In this document: in pieces, positions 15,803 to 23,921 of the stretch
How positions within the stretch are numbered: the stretch's first letter is position 1
Layout of the letters: each line of letters begins with the position of its first letter
Notes under the pieces: model-generated
The model's database searches: none
What the model was told of the DNA's origin: nothing
What the model saw: the letters and a program-made list of their open reading frames with translations, nothing else
Assembly (NCBI GenBank): GCA_002238725.1
Contig: MPMX01000045.1
Coordinates: 1-35,354, forward strand
Origin: Rhodospirillaceae bacterium bin65
GTDB taxonomy: Bacteria > Pseudomonadota > Alphaproteobacteria > Bin65
Length of the DNA: 35,354 nt
Reading direction: 5' to 3'
Made by a program: the position numbers and the translations under genes

Positions 15803-16516
15803 TTACGTCGTTTCTGCCGATCCCAGATAGGCCCGCTGGATCACCTCGTCTTCCTCGAGGTCGCCGGGCGATCCGCCGAAGGTCACGCGGCCCTGTTCCA
15901 GCAGGTAGAAATGGTGCGCCACCTTGAGCGCCTGATGGACATTCTGTTCGACCAGGAAGATCGAAGTGCCCTCGGCGTTCAGGTCGCGGATAATCCGGAA
16001 AATCTCCTCGACGATCAGCGGCGCCAGGCCGAGCGAAGGCTCGTCCATCAGGAGGAGCTTGGGCCGGGCCATCAGCGCCCGGGCGACCGCGAGCATCTGC
16101 TGCTCGCCGCCCGAAAGCGTTCCGGCATGCTGCAGCCGGCGTTCGTCCAGGCGTGGGAAGCGCTGGAACATGTGCGCGATATCGTCCTCGATCTCGTCGT
16201 CCGAGCGGCAGTAGGCGCCCGTGCGCAGATTGTCGTGAACGCTCATGTCCGGGAAGACCAGCCGGTTTTCCGGGACCAGCGCGATCCCGCTCCGCACGAT
16301 ATGGCCGGGATCGCGCCCGGTGATGTTCCGGTCTTCGAACGCGATGTTGCCGCGGCGCGGCTTGAGCAGGCCGGCGACCGTCATCATGGTCGTTGTCTTG
16401 CCGGCGCCGTTCGGGCCGAGCAGGCAGGTAATCTCGCCGGGCGCGACGGAGAGCGAGACCCCTTTCAGCGCCTCGATCTTGCCGTAAGATGTGACGATAT
16501 CCGTGATTTCAAGCAT
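15803..16516 (-). CDS. livF: Branched-chain-type ABC transporter ATPase LivF, set 3
   Basis: The 237-residue ATPase starts MLEITDIVTSYGKIEALKG, the usual LivF opening. Walker A is GPNGAGKT (34-41), the signature is LSGGEQQ, Walker B is LLLMDEP and the switch is LVEQNV. All core motifs are intact and length is typical. It overlaps the end of livG3 by eight bases. It is the last gene of set 3; livH2 follows about 50 bases later on the same strand, so read-through into set 2 is likely. Confidence 0.94.
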   Translation of the reverse strand: MLEITDIVTSYGKIEALKGVSLSVAPGEITCLLGPNGAGKTTTMMTVAGLLKPRRGNIAFEDRNITGRDPGHIVRSGIALVPENRLVFPDMSVHDNLRTGAYCRSDDEIEDDIAHMFQRFPRLDERRLQHAGTLSGGEQQMLAVARALMARPKLLLMDEPSLGLAPLIVEEIFRIIRDLNAEGTSIFLVEQNVHQALKVAHHFYLLEQGRVTFGGSPGDLEEDEVIQRAYLGSAETT

Positions 16517-17270
16517 CGGAACCGCCTTCTCCGGCGCCGAGATAGGCGTCCATTACGGCCTGGTTCTGTTGCACCTCCGATGGCGTGCCCTCGGCAATCT
16601 TGCGCCCGAAATTGAGCACGGCAATCCGGTCCGTGACCTCCATCACCAGCTCCATTACATGCTCGACCAGCAGGATCGTGACGCCGCGGTCGCGCAGCAC
16701 GCGCAGGCGCTCGTCGAGTTCCTTGACCTCTTCGAGGTTCATGCCGGCGGCCGGTTCGTCGAGCAGCAGGAATTTGGGCTCCGCCGCGAGCGAGCGGGCG
16801 ACCTCGAGCCGGCGCTGCTCGCCGAATGCCAGATTGCCGGCCAGTTCATCGCGCTTGTGGGCGAGGTTGGAGAATTCGAGAAATTCCTCGACCGCAGCGG
16901 CGGCGCGGCGCGACCCGCCCATCCAGCGCGCCATGGGATTGCCGGTCCGCTTCTGCTTGGCCGAGTTCTGCGCAACCCAGAGATTTTCCCAGACCGTCAT
17001 GTTGTTGAACAGGCGGATGTTCTGGAAGGTCCGCGCGATGCCGGCGTGCAGCGTTATGTGCGGCGGCGCCTCCGTGATGTCTACGCCGTCGAAGATGATC
17101 TCGCCGGCGGTCGGCGCGAAGATACCGGCGATCATATTGACTGTCGTGCTCTTGCCCGAACCGTTCGGGCCGATCAGGCCGAAGATTTCCCCGGCCTCGA
17201 CCCTGAAGTCCAGCTCGTCGACGGCGCGCACGCCGCCGAAATGTTTGGAGAGGCGGGCGACTTCAAGCAT
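16509..17270 (-). CDS. livG: Branched-chain-type ABC transporter ATPase LivG, set 3
   Basis: The 253-residue ATPase starts at ATG 17270 (MLEVARLSKHFGG), where ATGCTTGA overlaps the livM3 stop; a TTG at 17285 is in frame but adds residues not seen in the family. Walker A is GPNGSGKS (34-41), Q-loop RTFQN, helical insert RRAAAAVEEFLEFSNLAHKR, signature AFGEQRRLEVARSL, Walker B LLLDEP, switch LLVEHVMELV. It is a normal LivG and gives the comparison that shows set 2 LivG to be abnormal. Confidence 0.94.
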   Translation of the reverse strand: MLEVARLSKHFGGVRAVDELDFRVEAGEIFGLIGPNGSGKSTTVNMIAGIFAPTAGEIIFDGVDITEAPPHITLHAGIARTFQNIRLFNNMTVWENLWVAQNSAKQKRTGNPMARWMGGSRRAAAAVEEFLEFSNLAHKRDELAGNLAFGEQRRLEVARSLAAEPKFLLLDEPAAGMNLEEVKELDERLRVLRDRGVTILLVEHVMELVMEVTDRIAVLNFGRKIAEGTPSEVQQNQAVMDAYLGAGEGGSDA

Positions 17271-18174
17271 CGGACATTTTCCCAATCCCCATCCATTCCT
17301 TCAGCTTGCGCACCACCTTGGCGCTGAACAGGCCGTGGGGCAGGAAGTTCATCACCAGGATGATCAGCGCGCCGAACATCAGGTTCCGCACGTCGCCGAG
17401 ATCGCGAAGCACTTCGATCACGATCACCTGGATGAAGAACGCGGCGAACAGCGTACCCCAGACATTCGCGAGACCGCCCAGGATCGGATAGGCGATCGCG
17501 AAGGTCGCCATGAGGATATCGAAGTTCAGATGTTCGATGTGGGTCGTGTAATGGGCATAGATGGCGCCGGCGATCCCGGCGATGAAGCCGCCGGCGGTAA
17601 AGGCGGCCACCTTCACGACGGTCAGATTGATGCCGACGCTCTGGGCCGCCATCTCGTCTTCGCCGACGGCGCGCAGCACCTTGCCGGCGCGCGAGCGGTC
17701 CATCCACCACAGGGTCGCCAGGATGATCGCGGCGACGACCCAGACGAAAACCGCTACGTCCTGGGTCGTCCAGCCGTTCTCCGGGAAGAAGCGGATCTGC
17801 TTGAAGCCTTCGCCGCCTTCCGGGCCGACGACGATATCGCCCTTGGCGATCCGGTAGTCGAAGTTGAACCAGAAAAGGCGCACGAACTCGCCGAACGCAA
17901 TGGTCGCGACGACCAGCATCAGCCCGCGGATCCGCAATGCCGGGAAGCCGACGATACAGGCCAGCACGGACGCGGCGAGCCCGCCGGTGACCATGGCCGG
18001 AATGATGTGCCATTCGGCCAGCACGGTCAGCATGCCGGCGACATAGGCGCCGATCGCGACGAACCCGGCCTGGGCCATCGAAACCTGTCCGGTCAGCAGG
18101 ATCACATAGGCCGACAGGCCCAGAATCGTGTGGACCCCGACGATCTGGACCATGCCCCATGTAAAGTCGTCCAT
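17263..18174 (-). CDS. livM: Branched-chain-type ABC transporter permease LivM, set 3
   Basis: The 303-residue permease starts MDDFTWGMVQIVGVHTILGLSAYVILLTGQVSMAQAGFVAIGAYVAGM, a typical LivM N-terminus. The coupling loop MDRSRAGKVLRAVGEDEMAAQSVGIN and the late segment GGLANVWGTLFAAFFIQVIVIE are visible. It makes the inner-membrane channel with LivH3. It lies four bases after livH3 and overlaps livG3 at its end, so the set 3 genes form one transcription unit. Confidence 0.94.
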   Translation of the reverse strand: MDDFTWGMVQIVGVHTILGLSAYVILLTGQVSMAQAGFVAIGAYVAGMLTVLAEWHIIPAMVTGGLAASVLACIVGFPALRIRGLMLVVATIAFGEFVRLFWFNFDYRIAKGDIVVGPEGGEGFKQIRFFPENGWTTQDVAVFVWVVAAIILATLWWMDRSRAGKVLRAVGEDEMAAQSVGINLTVVKVAAFTAGGFIAGIAGAIYAHYTTHIEHLNFDILMATFAIAYPILGGLANVWGTLFAAFFIQVIVIEVLRDLGDVRNLMFGALIILVMNFLPHGLFSAKVVRKLKEWMGIGKMSDA

Positions 18175-18178
18175 CGCC

Positions 18179-19093
18179 TCAGTCCCTCAGCACTTTTTTG
18201 CCGAACAGCCCTTGCGGACGGAACGCAAGGAACAGGAACAGCAGAAGCATGACGTACATGTCGCGCTCGGTAATGCCGCGCAGGGCGAGAAATACATTTT
18301 CCAGCCCGCCGACCAGCAGGCCGGCGACGATCGCGCCCGGAATGCTGCCCAGGCCGCCGATCACGGTGACGATCAGGCCTTTCACGGTCAGCGGAACGAA
18401 GAGCAGCGGCGACAGGACGCCGACAGCCGCGCCGATCATGGCGCCGGCCAGGCCGCCCAGGACGCCGGCGATAATGAAAGTCGATGCGTTGGTCCGGTCT
18501 ACGCTGATGCCGCAGAGCTGCGCCGCGGTCCTCTGCTGTGCGACCGCCCGGGTCGCGAGGCCGAGCTTGGTGCGGTACAGCAGCAACAGCAGCACCGCCA
18601 TGGCGATCAGGGCGAGGAGGAAGATCGTCAGCAGGTCGCCGCGGATCGCGAAGGCGTCGCTGAATTCGATCATCGGATCCTCGATGATGCCCTGCAGCAC
18701 CTCGGGGAAATCCATCGGTTCCCCGTCGGTGGCGTGCACGGCGATCTCTTCGATGAGGAAGAATGCGCCGACCGTCGCCATCAGGGTCGCGAGTTCGTAA
18801 TGGTCGGGCGTGAAGCGGAAGCAGATCGTATAGACGATCCAGGCGAACAGGCCTGCGGCGACCGCCGAGGCCAGGAACATGAGCAGCGGCGGCAGGCCGA
18901 AATCGTCGCCGCTGCCGATCAGCGCCGCAATGCCGAGGCTGGCGTAGGCGCCGCCGAACGCCGCTGCGGCGTAGGCCAGGTTGATCTTGTTCATCACGCC
19001 GAAGATCAGCGTGAAGCCGATTCCGATGAGCGCGTAATACGCGCCCTGCATCACGCCGTCGGTAACCGCCTGAAGATAATCGACAAATTCCAC
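18179..19093 (-). CDS. livH: Branched-chain-type ABC transporter permease LivH, set 3
   Basis: The 304-residue permease starts MEFVDYLQAVTDGVMQGAYYALIGIGFTLIFGVMNKINLAYAA, close to the LivH2 N-terminus. The coupling loop LYRTKLGLATRAVAQQRTAAQLCGIS and GGLGSIPGAIVAGLLVGGLE are conserved. Residues about 120-140 (HATDGEPMDFPEVLQGIIEDP) form a periplasmic loop longer than in LivH1. It follows binding protein 2 after a 104-base gap that holds a strong stem-loop. Confidence 0.94.
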   Translation of the reverse strand: MEFVDYLQAVTDGVMQGAYYALIGIGFTLIFGVMNKINLAYAAAAFGGAYASLGIAALIGSGDDFGLPPLLMFLASAVAAGLFAWIVYTICFRFTPDHYELATLMATVGAFFLIEEIAVHATDGEPMDFPEVLQGIIEDPMIEFSDAFAIRGDLLTIFLLALIAMAVLLLLLYRTKLGLATRAVAQQRTAAQLCGISVDRTNASTFIIAGVLGGLAGAMIGAAVGVLSPLLFVPLTVKGLIVTVIGGLGSIPGAIVAGLLVGGLENVFLALRGITERDMYVMLLLFLFLAFRPQGLFGKKVLRD

Positions 19094-19150
19094 GGGACCG
19101 CCCTTGCCCCCTGACGGGTGCGGATGGAGTGGAGATTAAATGCGGGAGAA

Positions 19151-19184
19151 ATCCCGCCGGCGCCATACGGGCGCCGGCGGGGAT
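19151..19184. promoter_or_regulatory. Intergenic stem-loop between binding protein 2 and livH3
   Basis: ATCCCGCCGGCGCC and GCGCCGGCGGGGAT form a near-perfect stem with one bulge and a short loop, starting 14 bases after the binding-protein stop codon. No T-run follows. In binding-protein-first ABC operons such hairpins protect the upstream mRNA and lower expression of the permease genes; that role here is inference. Confidence 0.6.
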
Positions 19185-19197
19185 TCAGTCCGTCGGT

Positions 19198-20394
19198 CTA
19201 CTTACGCGGGTCGTGGAGGATCTTCCACTCTTTACCTTGCGCGTGGACATAGACGTAAGGCTTGACGGCTTCGCCTTCTTTCGTGCGCTGGATGCCGCCG
19301 ATCAGGCCGCCGGTCGACTTCAGCGCGGCCAGCCCGTCGCGGATCTTGCGGCGGTCGGCCTGCACCGTGTCGCCCTTGGCCATGACGCCGGTCTTCTCGA
19401 TCACGCCCTTCAGGATGAACATGTTCTCCCAGGCCGCGGCGCTGTGCAGATCGGCGCTGCCGTTAAACTTGGCTGCTCCAGCGGCCGCTTCCTTGGCCGC
19501 TGCGGTCACCGGCGCGAAGCTGGTCGGGATGATGATGCCCTTGGCCTGCTTCGAACAGCCTCTCAGCGTCTCGAGGCTCGAAGAGCTCGTGAGGCCGATC
19601 AGCTGCTTGTACTTCACGCGCTGGCGCTTCATCTCCTTGAGTACGCCGCACAGGGTGAACGGGTGCGAGGAAATGGCGATGACATCGGCTTTCGCCTTCT
19701 TCATCTGCCGCACCTGGGTGGTGAAATTGGTGTCGTTGAGCAGCCATTTGACCCGGCCCAGAACCTTGAAGCCGGCTTCCTGGGCGCGCGTTTCCATCAC
19801 CTTGTACCAGGTGAAGCGCGAGTGGGCGAAATCCTCTTCCACGCCGCCGAATACGGACTTGAAGCCCGGATTCTCTTTCTTCACCCATTTGAACAGGGAC
19901 TGGTACATCTGGCTTTCGTTCGGCACGTTGCGGAACGCCCATTCCGAAATCTTCGCCAGGCCGCCCTTGATCGCGGTGTCGGTGAAGATCGGGAACTGGA
20001 GGCCCGTATCCGAAGCGTCGCCGGCCCTTTTCTGCAGAACGCCGAACAGCGGCTCGGCCACGTTCGAGCAGGTCGGGCCGATCGCCACGACGGCTTTGCC
20101 CGATGCGATCCGGCGGACGACGGAAATGCCTTCCTCGGCCTTGCAGCGGTCGTCATAGAAGGTCACGACGACTTTGCCCTTCGTGCCGTCGCCGAGCTTG
20201 ATCCCGCCTTCGTTGTTGATCTTCTCGGCCGCGGCCCGCATGACCGCCTCGGTGTTGACGCCGAACGACCGGACAACGCCGGACTTGGCGCCGAAACCGG
20301 CGACATGGACTTCGCGGTCGGCCGACACGGCAGCGCTCTGCGTTCCAGCGAACGCAAGCGCAGCAGCAGCGACGAACATGATTTGATGTTTCAC
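19198..20394 (-). CDS. Branched-chain-type ABC transporter substrate-binding protein 2
   Basis: I read 398 residues from GTG 20394 because GGAGGA lies six bases before it and the frame then begins with a signal peptide (VKHQIMFVAAAALAFAGTQSAAVSA, cleavage near 23-25). The mature part is a type I periplasmic binding protein of the LivJ-like group: AAAEKINNEGGIKLGDG, FYDDRCKAEEGISVVRRI, IGPTCSNVAEPLFGVLQ, and GRVKWLLNDTNFTTQVRQMKKAKADVIAIS. It is unlike binding protein 1 in sequence and so probably takes a different ligand. It is first in the set 3 operon and the only candidate binding protein for set 2 as well. Confidence 0.92.
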   Translation of the reverse strand: MKHQIMFVAAAALAFAGTQSAAVSADREVHVAGFGAKSGVVRSFGVNTEAVMRAAAEKINNEGGIKLGDGTKGKVVVTFYDDRCKAEEGISVVRRIASGKAVVAIGPTCSNVAEPLFGVLQKRAGDASDTGLQFPIFTDTAIKGGLAKISEWAFRNVPNESQMYQSLFKWVKKENPGFKSVFGGVEEDFAHSRFTWYKVMETRAQEAGFKVLGRVKWLLNDTNFTTQVRQMKKAKADVIAISSHPFTLCGVLKEMKRQRVKYKQLIGLTSSSSLETLRGCSKQAKGIIIPTSFAPVTAAAKEAAAGAAKFNGSADLHSAAAWENMFILKGVIEKTGVMAKGDTVQADRRKIRDGLAALKSTGGLIGGIQRTKEGEAVKPYVYVHAQGKEWKILHDPRK

Positions 20395-20440
20395 GATGTT
20401 CCTCCGTGTTCCTCCGGCGCCGGCGTGAACATGCCAACGA

Positions 20441-20485
20441 CGCCCAAAAAAAATACCGGCAACTAAGCCCGGAGTCCTCTCCGGG
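20441..20485 (-). promoter_or_regulatory. Attenuator-like leader of the binding protein 2 operon
   Basis: Between the promoter and GTG 20394, the minus strand carries CCCGGAG-AGGA-CTCCGGG (20468-20485). The right arm overlaps CCGGGC-TTAGTT-GCCGG, a weaker stem with one bulge, which runs straight into TATTTTTTTT. The two stems exclude each other, and the second has terminator form. No leader peptide was worked out. Confidence 0.4.
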
Positions 20486-20505
20486 ACCCCGCGCAACCGG
20501 CCGAC

Positions 20506-20534
20506 AGGATAGGCGGCAACTGTTGAGAGGTCAA
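20506..20534 (-). promoter_or_regulatory. Promoter of the binding protein 2-liv operon
   Basis: On the minus strand TTGACC (20529-20534), a 17-base spacer and TATCCT (20506-20511) make a good sigma-70 type promoter. The predicted start near 20499 gives a leader of about 105 bases. Confidence 0.65.
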
Positions 20535-20590
20535 CACAAGCGGCACGCCCTGATTTTTTCCTGTCTTTCCACGATGCGCCGCGCGTGGTT

Positions 20591-20622
20591 GGCGCGCCGG
20601 ACGCCTCGGTCTCTGGCGCGCC
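20591..20622. repeat. GGCGCGCC inverted pair downstream of tRNA-Gln
   Basis: Two GGCGCGCC octamers (20591-20598 and 20615-20622) can pair as an 8-bp GC stem with a 16-base loop. They lie about 41 bases past the 3' end of tRNA-Gln on the minus strand and may end its transcript, but no T-run follows. Confidence 0.4.
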
Positions 20623-20663
20623 GGTGCCGCCAAAGAAAGCAGCGGGTCAGGGATATTCGGATT

Positions 20664-20737
20664 TGGCTGGGGAACCTGGATTCGAACCAGGACCGACGGA
20701 GTCAGAGTCCGCTGTTCTGCCGTTAAACTATTCCCCA
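20664..20737 (-). tRNA. tRNA-Gln (CUG anticodon)
   Basis: The minus strand folds as a full cloverleaf of 74 bases including encoded CCA: acceptor TGGGGAA/TTCCCCA with the U1-A72 start typical of bacterial tRNA-Gln, anticodon loop CTCTGAC with anticodon CTG, and a GGTTCGAATCC T-arm. Confidence 0.95.
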
Positions 20738-20782
20738 TGGGCGCGCAGGCCGCTCGCGTTTTCTGCCTGCCGTGGAATGCGC

Positions 20783-20811
20783 CAGATAAAGCCCCCGCCG
20801 CCGAATCTCAA
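20783..20811 (-). promoter_or_regulatory. Promoter of tRNA-Gln
   Basis: On the minus strand TTGAGA (20806-20811), 17 bases and TATCTG (20783-20788) lie about 40 bases before the tRNA 5' end. Confidence 0.5.
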
Positions 20812-20867
20812 GACCTTTGCAGCCGCACGCTATGGCCGCGCCGGCGGCGGCCCGACGCACGCCCGAT

Positions 20868-20885
20868 CTGTCACGAATCTGTCAT
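20868..20885 (+). promoter_or_regulatory. Pho box upstream of the Ppx/GppA gene
   Basis: CTGTCAC (20868-20874), the 4-base AT-rich spacer GAAT and CTGTCAT (20879-20885) are two direct 7-base repeats in the exact arrangement of a PhoB-binding site. It lies just upstream of the promoter-like sequence for the Ppx/GppA gene, so phosphate-starvation control of polyphosphate breakdown is likely. Confidence 0.65.
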
Positions 20886-20892
20886 GCCGTCT

Positions 20893-20921
20893 TTGAACTA
20901 CGGCCCATAACCGATTAGGAT
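20893..20921 (+). promoter_or_regulatory. Promoter of the Ppx/GppA gene
   Basis: TTGAAC (20893-20898), 17 bases and TAGGAT (20916-20921) fit a sigma-70 type promoter with a start near 20928. The Pho box lies immediately before the -35 element. Confidence 0.5.
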
Positions 20922-20951
20922 TTCGGCATTCGGACGGGGCGGAGAACAAGA

Positions 20952-21989
20952 ATGACGAGCCCGCAGGCACGGCATACATATCGGAAAAAGGACCACACGC
21001 CGCGCACGCGAAGGGCCAACCGGCCGGCCTATGCAGCCGTCGATCTCGGCACCAACAATTGCCGTCTTCTGGTGGCGGAGCCTTCCGTCAAGGGCTTTCG
21101 CGTGATCGATTCCTTTTCGCGCGTCGTCCGGCTGGGCGAGGGCGTGGCGGCGACCGGCCGCCTTTCCGAGCGGGCGATCGACCGGACGATCGACGCCTTG
21201 CGCATCTGCGCCGCCAAGATGCGCCGGGCCGACGTCATCCGCGTCCGCAACGTCGCGACGGCGGCCTGCCGCGAGGCGGAAAACTGCGACCTGTTCGTGG
21301 AACGCGCGCTGACCGAAACCGGCCTGGATTTCGAAATCATCAGCGCGTCCGAGGAAGCCCGTCTGGCGCTGAACAGCTGCACGCCGCTGTTCGATCGGGA
21401 TATTCCCGGCGCCATTGTCTTCGACATCGGCGGCGGCAGTACGGAAATCGTCTGCCGCGCCGGGCGGGACGCGCCGATCGGCGTCCTGTCGCTGCCGCTC
21501 GGGGTTGTCAACCTGTGCGAACGCTATGGCGGCGACCGGATCGCCGGCGACGACTTTACCCGCATGGTCGAAGAAGCGACGGAACTGCTGGCGGCCTTCG
21601 AGAAGGATCAACGGATCCTGCCGCAGATTGCGGCCGGACAGATGCAAATGGTCGGTTCGTCCGGCACGGTGACGACGCTGGCGAGCGTGCATCTGGGCTT
21701 GCGCAAATATGTCCGCTCGCGGATCGACGGCGCGACCATGCGTTTCGACGATCTGCTGCGCATCGGCCGGATGCTGGCGGGGATGAGCCGGGACGAACGG
21801 GCCGCCATTGCCTGTATCGGCGCCGAGCGGGCCGATCTCGTCGTCGGCGGGGTGGCGATCCTCGAGGCGATCATCGGCATGTGGCCGGTCGGCCGCATGC
21901 GCATCGCCGACCGCGGCCTGCGCGAGGGCATCCTGCTCGGCCTGATGGCGCAGGACGGCCACCGGGTCGGCGCGCGGGTGATCCACTGA
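20952..21989 (+). CDS. ppx: Ppx/GppA family exopolyphosphatase / pppGpp phosphatase
   Basis: The 345-residue protein is a member of the ASKHA fold Ppx/GppA phosphatases, which release phosphate from polyphosphate or from pppGpp. AAVDLGTNNCRLLVAE (28-43) is the first nucleotide/phosphate-binding motif, SEEARLAL holds the catalytic-type Glu, and VFDIGGGSTEIV (156-167) is the second phosphate loop; SSGTVTTLA follows. It is shorter than two-domain Ppx (about 500) and lacks the C-terminal HD-like domain, as in many alphaproteobacterial copies. GGAG precedes ATG 20952. Ppx versus GppA activity cannot be told from sequence; the Pho box favours a phosphate role. Confidence 0.92.
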   Translation: MTSPQARHTYRKKDHTPRTRRANRPAYAAVDLGTNNCRLLVAEPSVKGFRVIDSFSRVVRLGEGVAATGRLSERAIDRTIDALRICAAKMRRADVIRVRNVATAACREAENCDLFVERALTETGLDFEIISASEEARLALNSCTPLFDRDIPGAIVFDIGGGSTEIVCRAGRDAPIGVLSLPLGVVNLCERYGGDRIAGDDFTRMVEEATELLAAFEKDQRILPQIAAGQMQMVGSSGTVTTLASVHLGLRKYVRSRIDGATMRFDDLLRIGRMLAGMSRDERAAIACIGAERADLVVGGVAILEAIIGMWPVGRMRIADRGLREGILLGLMAQDGHRVGARVIH

Positions 21990-22016
21990 ACCGCCATATC
22001 GGGCCGGTTCGGGCGT

Positions 22017-22808
22017 TTACGTTCCCGTCCGGCCGTAGAATCCGAGCCGCTCCGCATCGCTGAAAAATACGCCGGGTTCGTCGAAGTAGCTGAACACGGC
22101 GACGATCCGCGCCCGGTCTCCTTCGACCGGCGTGACCCGGTGCGCGGTGTTCTTTCCCTTGAAGACGTTGAGCGTGCCGGGCGTGAGCGGCAGGTCCTGC
22201 ACCCTATCGTCTTTGCCGGCCAGAAGCCGGCCGACGCCGTCGTAGTTCGGGTCCGTATCGCTTCTGAGACCGCTGCGGTATTGGAAACTGCCGCCCGATA
22301 CGGGCGCCTGGAGCAGGCAAGTCGTGGTGAATTCCGCCCGGTCGAAATGCCAGTTGAGTTCCTCGCCGGCGCGGTAGGCCATGACGTTGATCCGCGCCAG
22401 CGGGTCGGCCATCGGATACAGCCGGGGCTTGCCCATCGCTGCCGCGAGGAAATCGATCAGCGGCTGCCACCCGTAGATTTGCGCGATCGGGCTTGCCGGC
22501 ACCTGGTCGGCGCATATCGTCCGATTGACCGTCTTGAAGCGCAGGAGGGCAGGGTGGTCCGGCGCGAGGCCCCGAATCGTATCGTCGAAGTAGATGTTGT
22601 GTTCGCGGCAATGGGTGAACGCCGAGGTTTCGAACAGCGGTCCGAGTTCGGCAACGCAGCGCTCCAGCGCCCCCGGCAGAATCAGGCCGTCCAGGCTGAA
22701 CATGCCGGCGTTCTGCAAGTCCTGCCGGCATCCGGCAAGCAACGACTGCCCCCGGGCGCCGCGGAGCGCATCGAGAGGAAATCGGTCCAGGTCCAGCAGA
22801 TGTCTCAT
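22017..22808 (-). CDS. 2-oxoglutarate/Fe(II) oxygenase, BesD/HalD-like fold, hydroxylase-type motif
   Basis: The 263-residue protein has a double-stranded beta-helix iron site: WHFDRAEFTTTCLLQAP gives His154-x-Asp156, and NTAHRVTPVEGDRARI gives the distal His223 with an Arg nine to eleven residues later for 2-oxoglutarate. The overall pattern (GEELNWHFDRAEF, GGSFQYRSGLR, LNVFKGKNTAHRVTPVEGDR) recalls the amino-acid halogenase/hydroxylase group typified by BesD. Halogenases of that group replace the Asp by Gly to make room for chloride; here Asp is present, so a hydroxylase is expected. Substrate is unknown. It follows hemB by 37 bases on the same strand and converges with the Ppx/GppA gene. 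Confidence 0.82.
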   Translation of the reverse strand: MRHLLDLDRFPLDALRGARGQSLLAGCRQDLQNAGMFSLDGLILPGALERCVAELGPLFETSAFTHCREHNIYFDDTIRGLAPDHPALLRFKTVNRTICADQVPASPIAQIYGWQPLIDFLAAAMGKPRLYPMADPLARINVMAYRAGEELNWHFDRAEFTTTCLLQAPVSGGSFQYRSGLRSDTDPNYDGVGRLLAGKDDRVQDLPLTPGTLNVFKGKNTAHRVTPVEGDRARIVAVFSYFDEPGVFFSDAERLGFYGRTGT

Positions 22809-22845
22809 TCGCGTGTCCGACCCCTTTCCGGCGCCCGGCCGCCGG

Positions 22846-23874
<1,029 letters not shown>

Positions 23875-23921
23875 CTAGGCGGTAACGCCCCGGACGGAAA
23901 TTAAGAGCGCTGTCGCACGCG

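Noticed and set aside
21986..22010. GAACCG/CGGTTC hairpin between the converging Ppx/GppA and oxygenase genes as a terminator
   Set aside because: Only six pairs with a 12-base loop and no proper T-run.
22017..22808. Halogenase call for the iron oxygenase
   Set aside because: The Asp that halogenases lose is present (His154-x-Asp156).
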